Below, in pieces: positions 1 to 7,957 of a DNA stretch of 11,332 nucleotides (position 1 is the first letter of the stretch; every line of letters begins with the position of its first letter). Origin of the DNA: Lachnospiraceae bacterium (lineage in GTDB: Bacteria; Bacillota; Clostridia; Lachnospirales; Lachnospiraceae). A program made the position numbers and the translations under genes. The notes beneath the pieces are model-generated. The model worked only from the letters and a program-made list of their open reading frames with translations, was not told the DNA's origin and did not search any database. The stretch is taken from positions 1 to 11,332 of the forward strand of contig JAILPU010000219.1 of assembly GCA_024699395.1 (NCBI GenBank). The letters are read 5' to 3'.

Positions 1-2
1 CT

Positions 3-866
3 TATAAGATACAGCATGCCGGTGTGGCAATGTTAAAGACCGGACCTTCCCATAAACTTCTTACCCATTCGGACATAAGACCTGTTTATCACGGAGTCAA
101 CAGACTTACAAGGAATGTGCTTATGGTAACGGGAGCCTGCCTAATGGTTAGGAAGGATAAATGTAAGGGAAAATACATGGATGAATCCTTCCCGGTGGCT
201 TACAACGATGTGGAATTATGTCTTCGTCTTCACAGACAAGGGTATGAAAATATCCTTGTGAACGAGGCGGTTTTGTACCATCACGAGTCTCTTTCAAGAG
301 GCAGGGATATACTGGATGATGCCAAAAAGAGAAGGCTTGAAGGGGAACTGGAAAGACTTTACAAAGCTTTTCCCGAATATGTGGGAAAAGACCCCTATTA
401 CAGCCCTAATCTTATCGATAATGCACCCGGGTACGATGTTAATTACAAATATCCCTGGGGAAGCGTAAATATTTTGAGTGAAGCTTTGGCAGAGCCCAAA
501 TCCGATTCAAAAACTTCGAAGCTTATGGGCCATATTGATGAGTGCTTTGTTCATCCTGCCCCCGGCCCCAATGAAAACGACACACTTGTCATAAGGGGCT
601 GGGCCTTTAACAAAAATGAATCGGAAGAAAAGTATGTGGTTCTTTCAAGGGACGATAGAAACTATTATTTCAAAGGGTTCGATCAGTACAGAGGAGACCT
701 TTCGGCAGTTATTAAGAGCGATAAGAGAACGGATTTGGCCGGCTTCTTTGTGAGGATAGACCAAAGTAAACTTGCCTCGGGAACCTACAGACTGGGCTTC
801 ATAACCGGTTCGGGGGACTCATTTACTAAACCTGTTTACTCGGATGTAACCGTGGATATACCGTAA
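3..866 (+). CDS. Family-2 glycosyltransferase, C-terminal part, with extra C-terminal domain (5' end outside window)
   Basis: The reading frame is open from base 3, and the residues before the first possible start (YKIQHAGV) match the IQHAGV motif inside the complete paralogue at 2878-4863, so this is the 3' end of a longer gene. What is visible is the end of a GT-A domain: TGACLMV, then YNDVELCLRL and YHHESLSRG, the acidic and histidine motifs these enzymes keep near the acceptor site. The family transfers a sugar from a nucleotide sugar to a growing glycan at the cytoplasmic face. After DPYYSPN, where both paralogues downstream stop, this protein continues for about 130 residues. This extension contains an IRGWAFNK motif and alternating hydrophobic strands, which suggests a beta-sandwich accessory domain. 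It ends 16 bases before the next gene, so the two are probably co-transcribed. The donor and linkage cannot be told. Confidence 0.88.
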   Translation, partial: YKIQHAGVAMLKTGPSHKLLTHSDIRPVYHGVNRLTRNVLMVTGACLMVRKDKCKGKYMDESFPVAYNDVELCLRLHRQGYENILVNEAVLYHHESLSRGRDILDDAKKRRLEGELERLYKAFPEYVGKDPYYSPNLIDNAPGYDVNYKYPWGSVNILSEALAEPKSDSKTSKLMGHIDECFVHPAPGPNENDTLVIRGWAFNKNESEEKYVVLSRDDRNYYFKGFDQYRGDLSAVIKSDKRTDLAGFFVRIDQSKLASGTYRLGFITGSGDSFTKPVYSDVTVDIP

Positions 867-872
867 GAATTT

Positions 873-876
873 GGAG
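873..876 (+). promoter_or_regulatory. Ribosome binding site for the 883 gene
   Basis: A GGAG core lies six bases before the ATG at 883, inside the short gap after the previous stop codon. It fixes the start at 883. Confidence 0.7.
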
Positions 877-882
877 TAACAA

Positions 883-2874
883 ATGGATCTGGATTCATTG
901 ATCAAGAAAAAAGAAAAAAAGCAGGCACTTGCCATAGAACTTTCAAAGCGTCTTACTTCAATGTCAGATGAGGAGAAGACCGCATATTATATCGAATCTC
1001 AAAAGAGAGAAGAGAAAAGACTGGCGGAAATTCAAAACCAATACGCCGATGCCCTTGTTAGAGAAAAAATCATTAATGATCACATAGGCAGGATAAAGTC
1101 TTTGGGAGTATTTAAGATTATGGCTCCCATAAGAAATCTTCTTGGTTTCGTAAGAAGAAACATCGAGGCACTTATAAGACTTTTTAAAGGTCCCGGGCTT
1201 TTTAAGAGTATCAAGGGTGCCGTATTTTTAAAAAATGCAAAGAAGTATCACGGAACCGGATCCTTCCCCGATGAAGCAGAGAGAAAACGTCAGCGGGATA
1301 CGGTTTTTAAGAATAATATAAAGTTTTCCATCCTGGTTCCTTTGTACAATACACCGGAAAAGTTTTTAAGGGAAATGATCACTTCGGTGACGGAACAAAC
1401 CTACCAAAACTGGGAGTTATGTCTTGCGGACGGAAGCGACGCCTCCCATGAAGAGGTGGGAAAGATTGTTATGGAATACGCCTCAGAGGATAAGAGGATT
1501 GTATATAAAAAGCTTACGGACAATCTTGGCATCTCGGGAAATACCAATGCCTGTTTCAATATGTCCACCGGTGACTATATTGCTCTCTTCGATCACGACG
1601 ATGTGCTTCACCCTTCGGTTTTGTATGAATATGCAAAGGTTATAGAAGAAAAGGGGGCAGAGTACCTTTACTGCGATGAGACCACATTTGACGGACTTAG
1701 TGTGGACAATATGGCCACTCTTCATTTTAAGCCGGATTATGCGGTGGACAACTTAAGGAGCAACAATTATATCTGTCATTTCAGCGCCTTTTCAAGAAAT
1801 CTTTTGAAGGATGAGAAGGAGCTTTTCATACCCACCTACGACGGAGGTCAGGATCATGATATGACCCTGAGGCTCACGGATAAAACGGACCGCATAGTTC
1901 ATGTGAAGAAGCTTATGTACTATTGGCGTGCCCACAAGAATTCCACCGCCATGGATATCTCATCCAAAACCTACGCCATAGAAGGTGCAAAGGGAGCGGT
2001 GGCAGCTCATCTTAACCGTCATGGTTTTAAGGATTATGAGATTACATCCACCAAAGCCTTTGCCACCATGTTTAAGCTTCAGTATGCCCTTACAGGTAAC
2101 CCTAAGGTAAGCGTTATTCTTAACTGCCTTGAAGGTAAAACGGATGAGGAAACCCTAAAGTTAATAAGGGAAAATACGGACTACAAAAATACGGAATTTC
2201 TTATCCTTGATAAGAAGGATAAAAACCAATGCGCGGCCCTCAATAAAAAGATTGGGGAAGCAAAGGGAGAATACCTTTTATTTTTAAAGGGTGATACCCT
2301 TATAAAAACAAAGGATTATATTGAGCAGCTTTTAATGTTTGCCCAAAGACAGGATGTGGCATGCGTGGGAGGAAAGGTGTGGCGCCCCAAGGAGAACAGG
2401 AAGTATGATAGTATCCTTGAAGGGGGTATAACCATAGGTCTCGGCAGACATCATACCGCGGGAGCTTTTCATTTCGGTTACACCGAGCCCCTTTTCGGTT
2501 ACATGGGTAAATTAAGTTACAGCCAGAATATAAGCGCTCTCACGGGAGCCTTTATGATGGTTTCAAAGACTGTTTGGGACGAACTTAAAGGCCTTAACGA
2601 AAATTATTACGGGGATCTTGGCTTTGTGGATCTTTGCCTCAGGGCAAGAGAAAAGGGGTATCTTAATGTGTTTACTCCTTTTGCGGAGATTTACAGAAGG
2701 GATGCTTTTAAGTACGGTTTTGATATCAGTAAGAGAACTCCTTTTGCTTTAAGAAAAAGTGAGGCAAAATATTTCCACAGATGTCACGAAAAAATCCTTA
2801 CTGAGGGGGACCCCTATTTTAATCCCAATATGTCCCTTAATCATCCCGATTTTGAATTCAGTAAAAAGAGATAG
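883..2874 (+). CDS. Two-domain family-2 glycosyltransferase with degenerate second domain
   Basis: This 663-residue protein has a charged, probably coiled-coil N-terminus (about residues 1-65), a basic linker with a MAPIR motif, then two GT-A domains. Domain one starts at FSILVPLYN (148-156), with ADGSD (182-186) for nucleotide binding and DHDD (237-240) as the metal-binding DXD-type motif, followed by CDETTF and a conserved HFKPDY block. Domain two starts near 408 (KVSVILN) but is altered: the usual NNDT is KGDT (469-472), NDVD is GFVD (580-583), and the YHxES histidine region is YRRDA (604-608). It is also about 39 residues shorter than its paralogue between strand 4 and the DXD position. 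Domain one therefore looks active and domain two looks catalytically dead, perhaps structural or glycan-binding. It sits between two paralogues with gaps of 16 and 3 bases. Its role in polysaccharide assembly is inferred; substrates are unknown. Confidence 0.9.
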   Translation: MDLDSLIKKKEKKQALAIELSKRLTSMSDEEKTAYYIESQKREEKRLAEIQNQYADALVREKIINDHIGRIKSLGVFKIMAPIRNLLGFVRRNIEALIRLFKGPGLFKSIKGAVFLKNAKKYHGTGSFPDEAERKRQRDTVFKNNIKFSILVPLYNTPEKFLREMITSVTEQTYQNWELCLADGSDASHEEVGKIVMEYASEDKRIVYKKLTDNLGISGNTNACFNMSTGDYIALFDHDDVLHPSVLYEYAKVIEEKGAEYLYCDETTFDGLSVDNMATLHFKPDYAVDNLRSNNYICHFSAFSRNLLKDEKELFIPTYDGGQDHDMTLRLTDKTDRIVHVKKLMYYWRAHKNSTAMDISSKTYAIEGAKGAVAAHLNRHGFKDYEITSTKAFATMFKLQYALTGNPKVSVILNCLEGKTDEETLKLIRENTDYKNTEFLILDKKDKNQCAALNKKIGEAKGEYLLFLKGDTLIKTKDYIEQLLMFAQRQDVACVGGKVWRPKENRKYDSILEGGITIGLGRHHTAGAFHFGYTEPLFGYMGKLSYSQNISALTGAFMMVSKTVWDELKGLNENYYGDLGFVDLCLRAREKGYLNVFTPFAEIYRRDAFKYGFDISKRTPFALRKSEAKYFHRCHEKILTEGDPYFNPNMSLNHPDFEFSKKR

Positions 2875-2877
2875 AAC

Positions 2878-4863
2878 ATGGAATACAAAGACGATAAGGA
2901 ACAACTTCATAAAAAAGTTACGGACCTGGCTTTTAAAGTTTCCGAGCTTGAGAGCGAGAACATGGCTCTTTGTGACGAACTTAACAGGATAAAAAACAGC
3001 AGATTTTACAGGATGAGTGCACCCTTACGCAAGTGTTTCGGTCGCACCAAAAGCCTTTGGGGCAAATTAAAGAGACAGGGAAGCGTTAAGGGAGTCCTTA
3101 TTAAAGTTAAGAGTAAGCTCAGGGATATAAAGGCTTCGGGAGCCTACGGCACCGAGTCTTTCCCCGATAAGGATAAAAGAGAAGAACAAAAGAATTATCC
3201 CTTTAAGAATCCCGTTAAGATAAGCATCCTTGTCCCTGTGTGGAACAATGACAGACGTTTTCACAAGGATATGATAGAGTCGGTTATGAACCAGACCTAC
3301 GAAAACTGGGAGCTTTGTCTGGCGGACGGTTCCGACAGTGACCACGCTTACATTGAGGAGATATCCCGCGAATATGCCGCAAAGTCCGATAACCGTGTGG
3401 TGTATAAGAGACTTGATAAAAACATGGGTATCTCCGGCAATACAAACCAGTGCTTTAAAATGGCCACAGGTGAATATATAGGTCTTTTGGATCAGGACGA
3501 TGTACTTCACCCCGAAGCCCTCTTTGAGTACATGAAAGCCATTGAGGAGAAAAATGCCGATTACATCTATTGCGATGAGGCAACCTTTAAGGGGTTTGAT
3601 ATCAATAAAATGATAACCCTTCACTTTAAGCCGGACTATGCTCCGGATAATCTGAGGGCCAATAATTATATCTGCCATTTCAGCGTATTTAAGAGAAGTC
3701 TCCTTGACAATGAGGAACTTTTCAGAACCGCTTTTGACGGAAGTCAGGATCATGATATGATCCTGCGTCTTACGGGGAAAGCAAAGAATATCGTTCATGT
3801 ACCCCGTATCCTTTATTACTGGAGGTCTCACGCCTTAAGTGTTGCCAGTGATATTTCTGCAAAACCTTATGCCATAACCGCCGCCAAGAAAGCTGTGGCA
3901 GACAGTCTGATCAATAAGGGATTTGAGAATTTCACAATTACTTCCACCAAGGCTTTCCCCACCATCTTTAAAATCCGTTACGAGATAAAAGGTGAGCCCA
4001 TGGTAAGTATTATCATTCCCAACAAGGATCACAAAGAGGATCTTAAAAGGTGTCTTGACTCTGTTTTTGAAAAGACCACCTATTCAAATTATGAGATCAT
4101 AATTGTGGAAAACAATTCCGAAACCAAAGAAATAAAGGATTATTACTCTAAGATTCTGGGATTCGATTATGATGACAAAAAGGAAGTCTCAGAGAGCAAA
4201 GACAAACCCTTAAAGATAGTTAATTACAAGAAAAGCTTTAACTATTCCGCTGTCAACAATCTGGGAAGAAAGTATGCTTCGGGAGAATACCTTGTTCTTT
4301 TGAATAATGACACGGCTGTCATAAGCGTAAACTGGATCGAAGAGCTTTTAATGTATGCCCAGAGAGAAGATGTGGCCTGTGTGGGAGCAAAGCTTTACTA
4401 CGAGGATAAGACCATTCAGCATGCGGGTGTAATCCTGGGAATGGGTGCACATCATACCGCCGGTCATTGTCATTACGGACTCCCCAAGGAGAACTTCGGA
4501 TATATGGGAAGACTTTGCTATGCCCAGAATTTTTCCGCCGTTACCGGAGCCTGCCTTATGGTGGCTGCTTCAAAATATGATGAGGTATCGGGCCTTTCCG
4601 AGGACTTTGCAATATCTTTAAACGATGTTGATTTTTGTTTAAAGCTTAGAGAAAAGGGTTATTTAAACGTTTTCACACCCTTTGCGGAGCTGTATCATTT
4701 TGAATCAAAATCAAGAGGTCTTGACACCAACGGGGAAAGATTAAAACGTTACGAGAAGGAAGCTCTTTATTTCAGAGATAAGTGGGGTGAGGTTGTAGAC
4801 AGGGGAGACCCGTACTTCAATCCCAATTTTTCCCTTGAAAAAAGTGATTTCTGCGTCAAATAG
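2878..4863 (+). CDS. Two-domain family-2 glycosyltransferase (bifunctional type)
   Basis: A 661-residue paralogue of the preceding protein, with the first GT-A domain roughly 60% identical by eye. The N-terminus is a short predicted coiled coil (about 1-38) followed by SRFYRMSAPLR, a motif common just upstream of the GT domain in polysaccharide glycosyltransferases. Domain one runs from ISILVPVWN (115-123) with DQDD at 205-208. Domain two runs from VSIIIPN (376-382) with VENNS, NNDT (476-479), IQHAGV, TGACLMV, NDVD (582-585) and YHFES (606-610). Both domains keep their active-site motifs, so two transfer reactions, perhaps adding two sugars in succession, are plausible. The start follows the previous stop by only 3 bases, with a weak purine-rich site (AAAGAG at about 2865-2870), so translational coupling is likely. 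No signal peptide or membrane segment is seen, so it probably acts in the cytoplasm or at the inner membrane face. Confidence 0.92.
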   Translation: MEYKDDKEQLHKKVTDLAFKVSELESENMALCDELNRIKNSRFYRMSAPLRKCFGRTKSLWGKLKRQGSVKGVLIKVKSKLRDIKASGAYGTESFPDKDKREEQKNYPFKNPVKISILVPVWNNDRRFHKDMIESVMNQTYENWELCLADGSDSDHAYIEEISREYAAKSDNRVVYKRLDKNMGISGNTNQCFKMATGEYIGLLDQDDVLHPEALFEYMKAIEEKNADYIYCDEATFKGFDINKMITLHFKPDYAPDNLRANNYICHFSVFKRSLLDNEELFRTAFDGSQDHDMILRLTGKAKNIVHVPRILYYWRSHALSVASDISAKPYAITAAKKAVADSLINKGFENFTITSTKAFPTIFKIRYEIKGEPMVSIIIPNKDHKEDLKRCLDSVFEKTTYSNYEIIIVENNSETKEIKDYYSKILGFDYDDKKEVSESKDKPLKIVNYKKSFNYSAVNNLGRKYASGEYLVLLNNDTAVISVNWIEELLMYAQREDVACVGAKLYYEDKTIQHAGVILGMGAHHTAGHCHYGLPKENFGYMGRLCYAQNFSAVTGACLMVAASKYDEVSGLSEDFAISLNDVDFCLKLREKGYLNVFTPFAELYHFESKSRGLDTNGERLKRYEKEALYFRDKWGEVVDRGDPYFNPNFSLEKSDFCVK

Positions 4864-4872
4864 TGATATAAT
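4864..4872 (+). promoter_or_regulatory. Candidate extended -10 promoter for the mutase gene
   Basis: A TGA-TATAAT sequence matches the extended -10 consensus (TGn then TATAAT at 4867-4872) and begins immediately after the stop codon of the preceding glycosyltransferase. The -35 region is poor (no TTGACA-like hexamer at 16-18 bases; a TTGAAA at 4835-4840 is too far at 26), which extended -10 promoters tolerate. Transcription would start near 4879, giving a leader of about 90 bases. The leader holds short inverted repeats: ATTACA at 4871-4876 with TGTAAT at 4893-4898, and ATCCG/CGGAT around 4905-4920. Confidence 0.5.
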
Positions 4873-4956
4873 TACACCGTTGGCGTGTCTTTTGTAATGC
4901 GCTATCCGGATTTAACGGATTATTATCAAACAAAAAGCCTTTGAAAATGAGGAAAG

Positions 4957-4961
4957 AGGAG
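4957..4961 (+). promoter_or_regulatory. Strong ribosome binding site for the mutase
   Basis: An AGGAG core within a purine-rich run, seven bases before the ATG at 4969, gives near-ideal spacing and is the strongest ribosome site in the window. It fixes the start. Confidence 0.75.
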
Positions 4962-4968
4962 AGTAAAT

Positions 4969-6690
4969 ATGGATTACAGAGAAAAATTTGAGTTCTGGCT
5001 TAAGAGCGATATTTTTGATGAGGATACCAGAAATGAACTTCTCAAGGTTAAAGATGATGAGAAGGAGATTGAGGACAGATTCTATAAGGATCTGGAATTC
5101 GGAACCGGAGGCTTAAGGGGAGTCATTGGTGCCGGAACAAACAGAATGAATGTTTATACCGTGGGAAAGGCAACCCAGGGACTTGCGGATTATATTCTTT
5201 CCCAGAATACACAGGATAAGGGAGTTGCCATTGCCTACGATTGCAGACGCATGTCACCTGAGTTTGCGGATTGTGCCGCTTTGTGTCTTGCTGCCAACGG
5301 TATTAAGACTTATGTTTTTGATGAACTTAGACCTACTCCCGAACTTTCCTTTGCATTAAGGACGTTAAAATGTACTGCGGGTATTGTTATAACAGCAAGC
5401 CACAATCCCCCGGAGTACAACGGATATAAGGTTTACTGGGAGGACGGCGCACAGGTTACCGCACCCAGAGACAAAGCGATTATCGACAAGGTAAATGCCA
5501 TCGAAGATTTTGCCATGGTTAAGACCATGAGCAAAGAGGAGGCTCTTTCAAAGGGGCTTTACAATGTTATAGGCAAAGAAATCGATGATGCATACATGAG
5601 TGAACTTAAGAAGCAGATAATCCATCCCGAGGTTATTAAAGAAGTTGCCGATGATATCAAGATTGTTTACACTCCTTTGTGCGGAACGGGAAATAAGCCT
5701 GTAAGAAGAGTTCTTTCTGAACTTGGTTTTAAAAATGTGTATGTGGTTAAGGAGCAGGAGGGACCCGATCCCAACTTTACCACACTTGAATATCCCAATC
5801 CCGAGGATCCCAAGGCCTTTACCTATGCCTTGAAGCTTGCAAAGGAAAAGGATGCGGATATAATCCTTGCAACGGATCCCGATGCAGACCGTCTGGGAGT
5901 ATATGCAAAGGATAACAAGACCGGGGAGTATGTTGCTTTCACAGGAAATATGTCAGGTATGCTTATTGCGGAATATATCTTAAGAGAGAGAACCCTCACC
6001 AAGACTATGCCTGAAAATCCCGCACTTGTTACCACCATAGTAACAACCAACATGACCGCGCCCATAACACAGTCCTACAATGTAAAGCGTATTGAGGTGC
6101 TTACGGGATTTAAGTACATCGGAGAACAGATTAAATTATTTAATGAGACCAATTCCAACAATTATGTATTCGGTCTTGAGGAGAGCTACGGATGTCTTGC
6201 GGGAACTCACTCCAGAGACAAGGATGCCTGCGTGGCTGTAATGTGCCTCTGCGAAGTTGCCGCTTTCCTTAAAAAGCAGAATAAGACCCTTTGGGATATG
6301 ATGGTGGAACTCTATGAGAAATACGGATATTACAGAGAAGGTCAGTATTCCGTTACCATGAAGGGTAAAGAGGGAGCCGACAAGATCAAGGAAGTAATGA
6401 ACAACTTAAGAAACAATCCTCCCAAGGAGTTCGGAGATTTCAAGGTTCTTAAGGTAAGAGATTACGATTTGGATAAAGTGACAGATGTGTCAACAGGAGA
6501 GGTGACACCCACAGGACTTCCCAAGTCCAATGTTTTATATTTTGAACTTGATAACGATTGCTGGTGCTGTGCAAGACCCTCCGGAACGGAGCCCAAGATT
6601 AAATTCTACATGGGCGTGGTTGGAAACAGCCTTGAGGATTCTGCAGGGAAGCTGGATAACCTCACTGAGGAATTGAAAAAACGCGTTTAA
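4969..6690 (+). CDS. pgcA: Phospho-sugar mutase (phosphoglucomutase/phosphomannomutase)
   Basis: A 573-residue member of the alpha-D-phosphohexomutase superfamily, close in length to Bacillus PgcA. All four active-site loops are present: TASHNPP with the phospho-serine at residue 144, the metal loop DPDADR (303-308), the sugar-binding GLEESYG (402-408), and the phosphate-binding RPSGTEP (536-542). An early GGLRG motif is also typical of this branch. The enzyme interconverts hexose-6-phosphate and hexose-1-phosphate in the cytoplasm via a 1,6-bisphosphate, supplying glucose-1-P (or mannose-1-P) for nucleotide sugars. It sits among glycosyltransferase genes but has its own candidate promoter, a strong ribosome site and a following hairpin, so it may be a separate, well-expressed unit serving general metabolism as well. 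Whether glucose or mannose phosphate is preferred cannot be read from the motifs; the pgcA symbol rests on family resemblance. Confidence 0.93.
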   Translation: MDYREKFEFWLKSDIFDEDTRNELLKVKDDEKEIEDRFYKDLEFGTGGLRGVIGAGTNRMNVYTVGKATQGLADYILSQNTQDKGVAIAYDCRRMSPEFADCAALCLAANGIKTYVFDELRPTPELSFALRTLKCTAGIVITASHNPPEYNGYKVYWEDGAQVTAPRDKAIIDKVNAIEDFAMVKTMSKEEALSKGLYNVIGKEIDDAYMSELKKQIIHPEVIKEVADDIKIVYTPLCGTGNKPVRRVLSELGFKNVYVVKEQEGPDPNFTTLEYPNPEDPKAFTYALKLAKEKDADIILATDPDADRLGVYAKDNKTGEYVAFTGNMSGMLIAEYILRERTLTKTMPENPALVTTIVTTNMTAPITQSYNVKRIEVLTGFKYIGEQIKLFNETNSNNYVFGLEESYGCLAGTHSRDKDACVAVMCLCEVAAFLKKQNKTLWDMMVELYEKYGYYREGQYSVTMKGKEGADKIKEVMNNLRNNPPKEFGDFKVLKVRDYDLDKVTDVSTGEVTPTGLPKSNVLYFELDNDCWCCARPSGTEPKIKFYMGVVGNSLEDSAGKLDNLTEELKKRV

Positions 6691-6698
6691 AATATAAC

Positions 6699-6740
6699 CG
6701 GATTTAAATGCCTGTGTCTCGGACGCAGGCATTTAAACCG
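6699..6740 (+). terminator. Long stem-loop after the mutase, probable terminator
   Basis: Nine bases after the mutase stop lies an inverted repeat: CGG, one bulged A, then sixteen bases (6703-6718) pairing with 6722-6737, closed by CCG at 6738-6740. There is one G-U pair and a three-base TCG loop, for about 19 base pairs in all. No T-run follows, so this is not a classical rho-independent terminator; it could instead act in mRNA 3'-end processing or stabilisation. Confidence 0.55.
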
Positions 6741-6923
6741 TATAGTATAAGTGGTTTGTGTTTCTATGCAAATGCTAAATGCGATATGGTATACAGCAAT
6801 TTTCAAAACTGTATGATATAAGTTTTTCCCCTATACCCTGTGCCTTTACTGAATGTCATATATATGATTTTGGCACATACAGAAGTAATGACGTTAACAA
6901 CTGATGCAATAGTGAAGAGAGAT
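6741..6923. other. AT-rich spacer upstream of the glycosyltransferase
   Basis: About 180 bases with no convincing gene. A six-base inverted repeat, ATACAG (6791-6796) with CTGTAT (6809-6814), spans twelve bases, and a weak TATGAT (6812-6817) overlaps its right arm. No good -35 is seen. It probably holds the promoter of the following genes, but I cannot place it. In-frame alternative starts for the next gene occur at 6840 (GTG), 6864 and 6888 (ATG). Confidence 0.35.
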
Positions 6924-7922
6924 ATGCCCGATAATGACAGCACAAAAAACAGAATAACAGTGGTGGTGCCCAATTATAACGGCATGAAATTCGTAAAGGA
7001 TTGTTTTGATTCTCTTTTTTCTCAGGATGAGGATACCGAATCTTTCCGTGTTCTTATGATTGACAACGGATCCCAAGATGAGAGCGTGGAGTTTGTAAGA
7101 ACCAATTATCCTTTGGCAGAGATAGTCAAAATGGGAGAAAACACCGGTTTTTGCAAGGCTGTAAACGAGGGCATTAAAAGGTCTGAAACTCCCTACGTAA
7201 TCCTTTTAAACAATGATACAAAGGTGGAACCGGGATTTGTAAAAGGTCTTATAAAGGCCATTGACAAAGAAAAACAAATTTTTGCTGCCTCAGCAATGAT
7301 GAAGGACTGGAAGGACAATTCCCTTCTTGACGATGCCGGGGACAGATACTCACTTTTGGGATGGGCCTTTGCCAGAGGTAAAGGGAAAAGGTGCAAGGAC
7401 TATACAAAACCCTGCAATATTTTTGCAGCATGCGGGGGAGCTGCCATATACAGAAAAGAAATCTTTGACAGGATAGGACTTTTTGATGAGAATCATTTTG
7501 CCTATCTTGAGGATATAGATGTGTGCTACAGAGCAAAGATTAACGGCTATAAGTGCGTCTATGCTCCCGAAGCCGGAGTGATCCATTTCGGAAGCGGAAC
7601 CTTCGGGGCAAGGTATACCGAAAAGAAGGTGATACTTTCCGCATCCAACAATATCTATATGGCATACAAGAATATGCCTTTACTTCAGCTTATTATCAAT
7701 CTCCCATTTTTGTTTATGGGATGCCTTATTAAATTCCTGTTTTTTGTGAAAAAAGGCTTTGGAAAAAGCTATTTAAAGGGTATCAAAGAAGGATTTAAAA
7801 AGGCTTTTTCCAAAGAAGGAAGAGAAAAGAAAGTTCGTTTTAAACCGGGAAATCTTGTAAATTATATAAAGATAGAGGCAGAGATGATCGCAGCCTTGTT
7901 CCAAATTCTTAAGAAAAATTAA
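6924..7922 (+). CDS. Family-2 glycosyltransferase (WcaE/rhamnosyltransferase-like, COG1216 type)
   Basis: With the ATG at 6924 this is 332 residues. I chose that start because a purine-rich GAAGAGAG lies just before it and the GT fold begins ten residues later; in-frame starts at 6840, 6864 and 6888 lack a better ribosome site, so the N-terminus is uncertain. The single GT-A domain shows VVVPNYNG (13-20), MIDNGSQD, NNDT (96-99) as the metal motif, CGGAAIYRK, and YLEDIDVC (194-201) with a following HFGSGT block. A hydrophobic stretch near the end (INLPFLFMGCLIKFLFF) and a basic tail suggest attachment to the inner membrane face. The family adds a sugar, often rhamnose, to a lipid-linked repeat unit. 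It precedes the sugar-phosphate transferase by 99 bases on the same strand, consistent with a shared role in polysaccharide assembly. Confidence 0.88.
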   Translation: MPDNDSTKNRITVVVPNYNGMKFVKDCFDSLFSQDEDTESFRVLMIDNGSQDESVEFVRTNYPLAEIVKMGENTGFCKAVNEGIKRSETPYVILLNNDTKVEPGFVKGLIKAIDKEKQIFAASAMMKDWKDNSLLDDAGDRYSLLGWAFARGKGKRCKDYTKPCNIFAACGGAAIYRKEIFDRIGLFDENHFAYLEDIDVCYRAKINGYKCVYAPEAGVIHFGSGTFGARYTEKKVILSASNNIYMAYKNMPLLQLIINLPFLFMGCLIKFLFFVKKGFGKSYLKGIKEGFKKAFSKEGREKKVRFKPGNLVNYIKIEAEMIAALFQILKKN

Positions 7923-7927
7923 GAATT
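7903..7927 (+). repeat. AT-rich inverted repeat across the stop codon
   Basis: Nine bases at 7904-7912 (AATTCTTAA) pair with TTAAGAATT at 7919-7927 around a GAAAAA loop, covering the stop codon of the glycosyltransferase. The stem is all A-T except one pair, and no T-run follows, so it is at best a weak terminator or attenuator. Confidence 0.3.
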
Positions 7928-7930
7928 ATC

Positions 7931-7957
7931 TTAGAAAAATCTTAAGTTGCTTATAAT
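7931..7957 (+). promoter_or_regulatory. Possible promoter for the glycosylphosphotransferase
   Basis: A perfect TATAAT lies at 7952-7957, 64 bases before the ATG at 8022. The best upstream hexamer is TTAGAA (7931-7936), which is poor and only 15 bases away, so the call rests on the -10 box alone. Confidence 0.35.

Noticed and set aside
2104..2300. Frameshift or deletion artefact in the second domain of the 883-2874 gene
   Set aside because: The frame is continuous and conserved motifs resume in the same frame on both sides, so the missing motifs are substitutions and an in-frame shortening, not a sequencing break.
3067..3831. Open frame of 254 codons on the minus strand
   Set aside because: It lies wholly inside the well-supported glycosyltransferase at 2878-4863, has no ribosome site or recognisable motif, and its composition is what the antisense of that gene gives.
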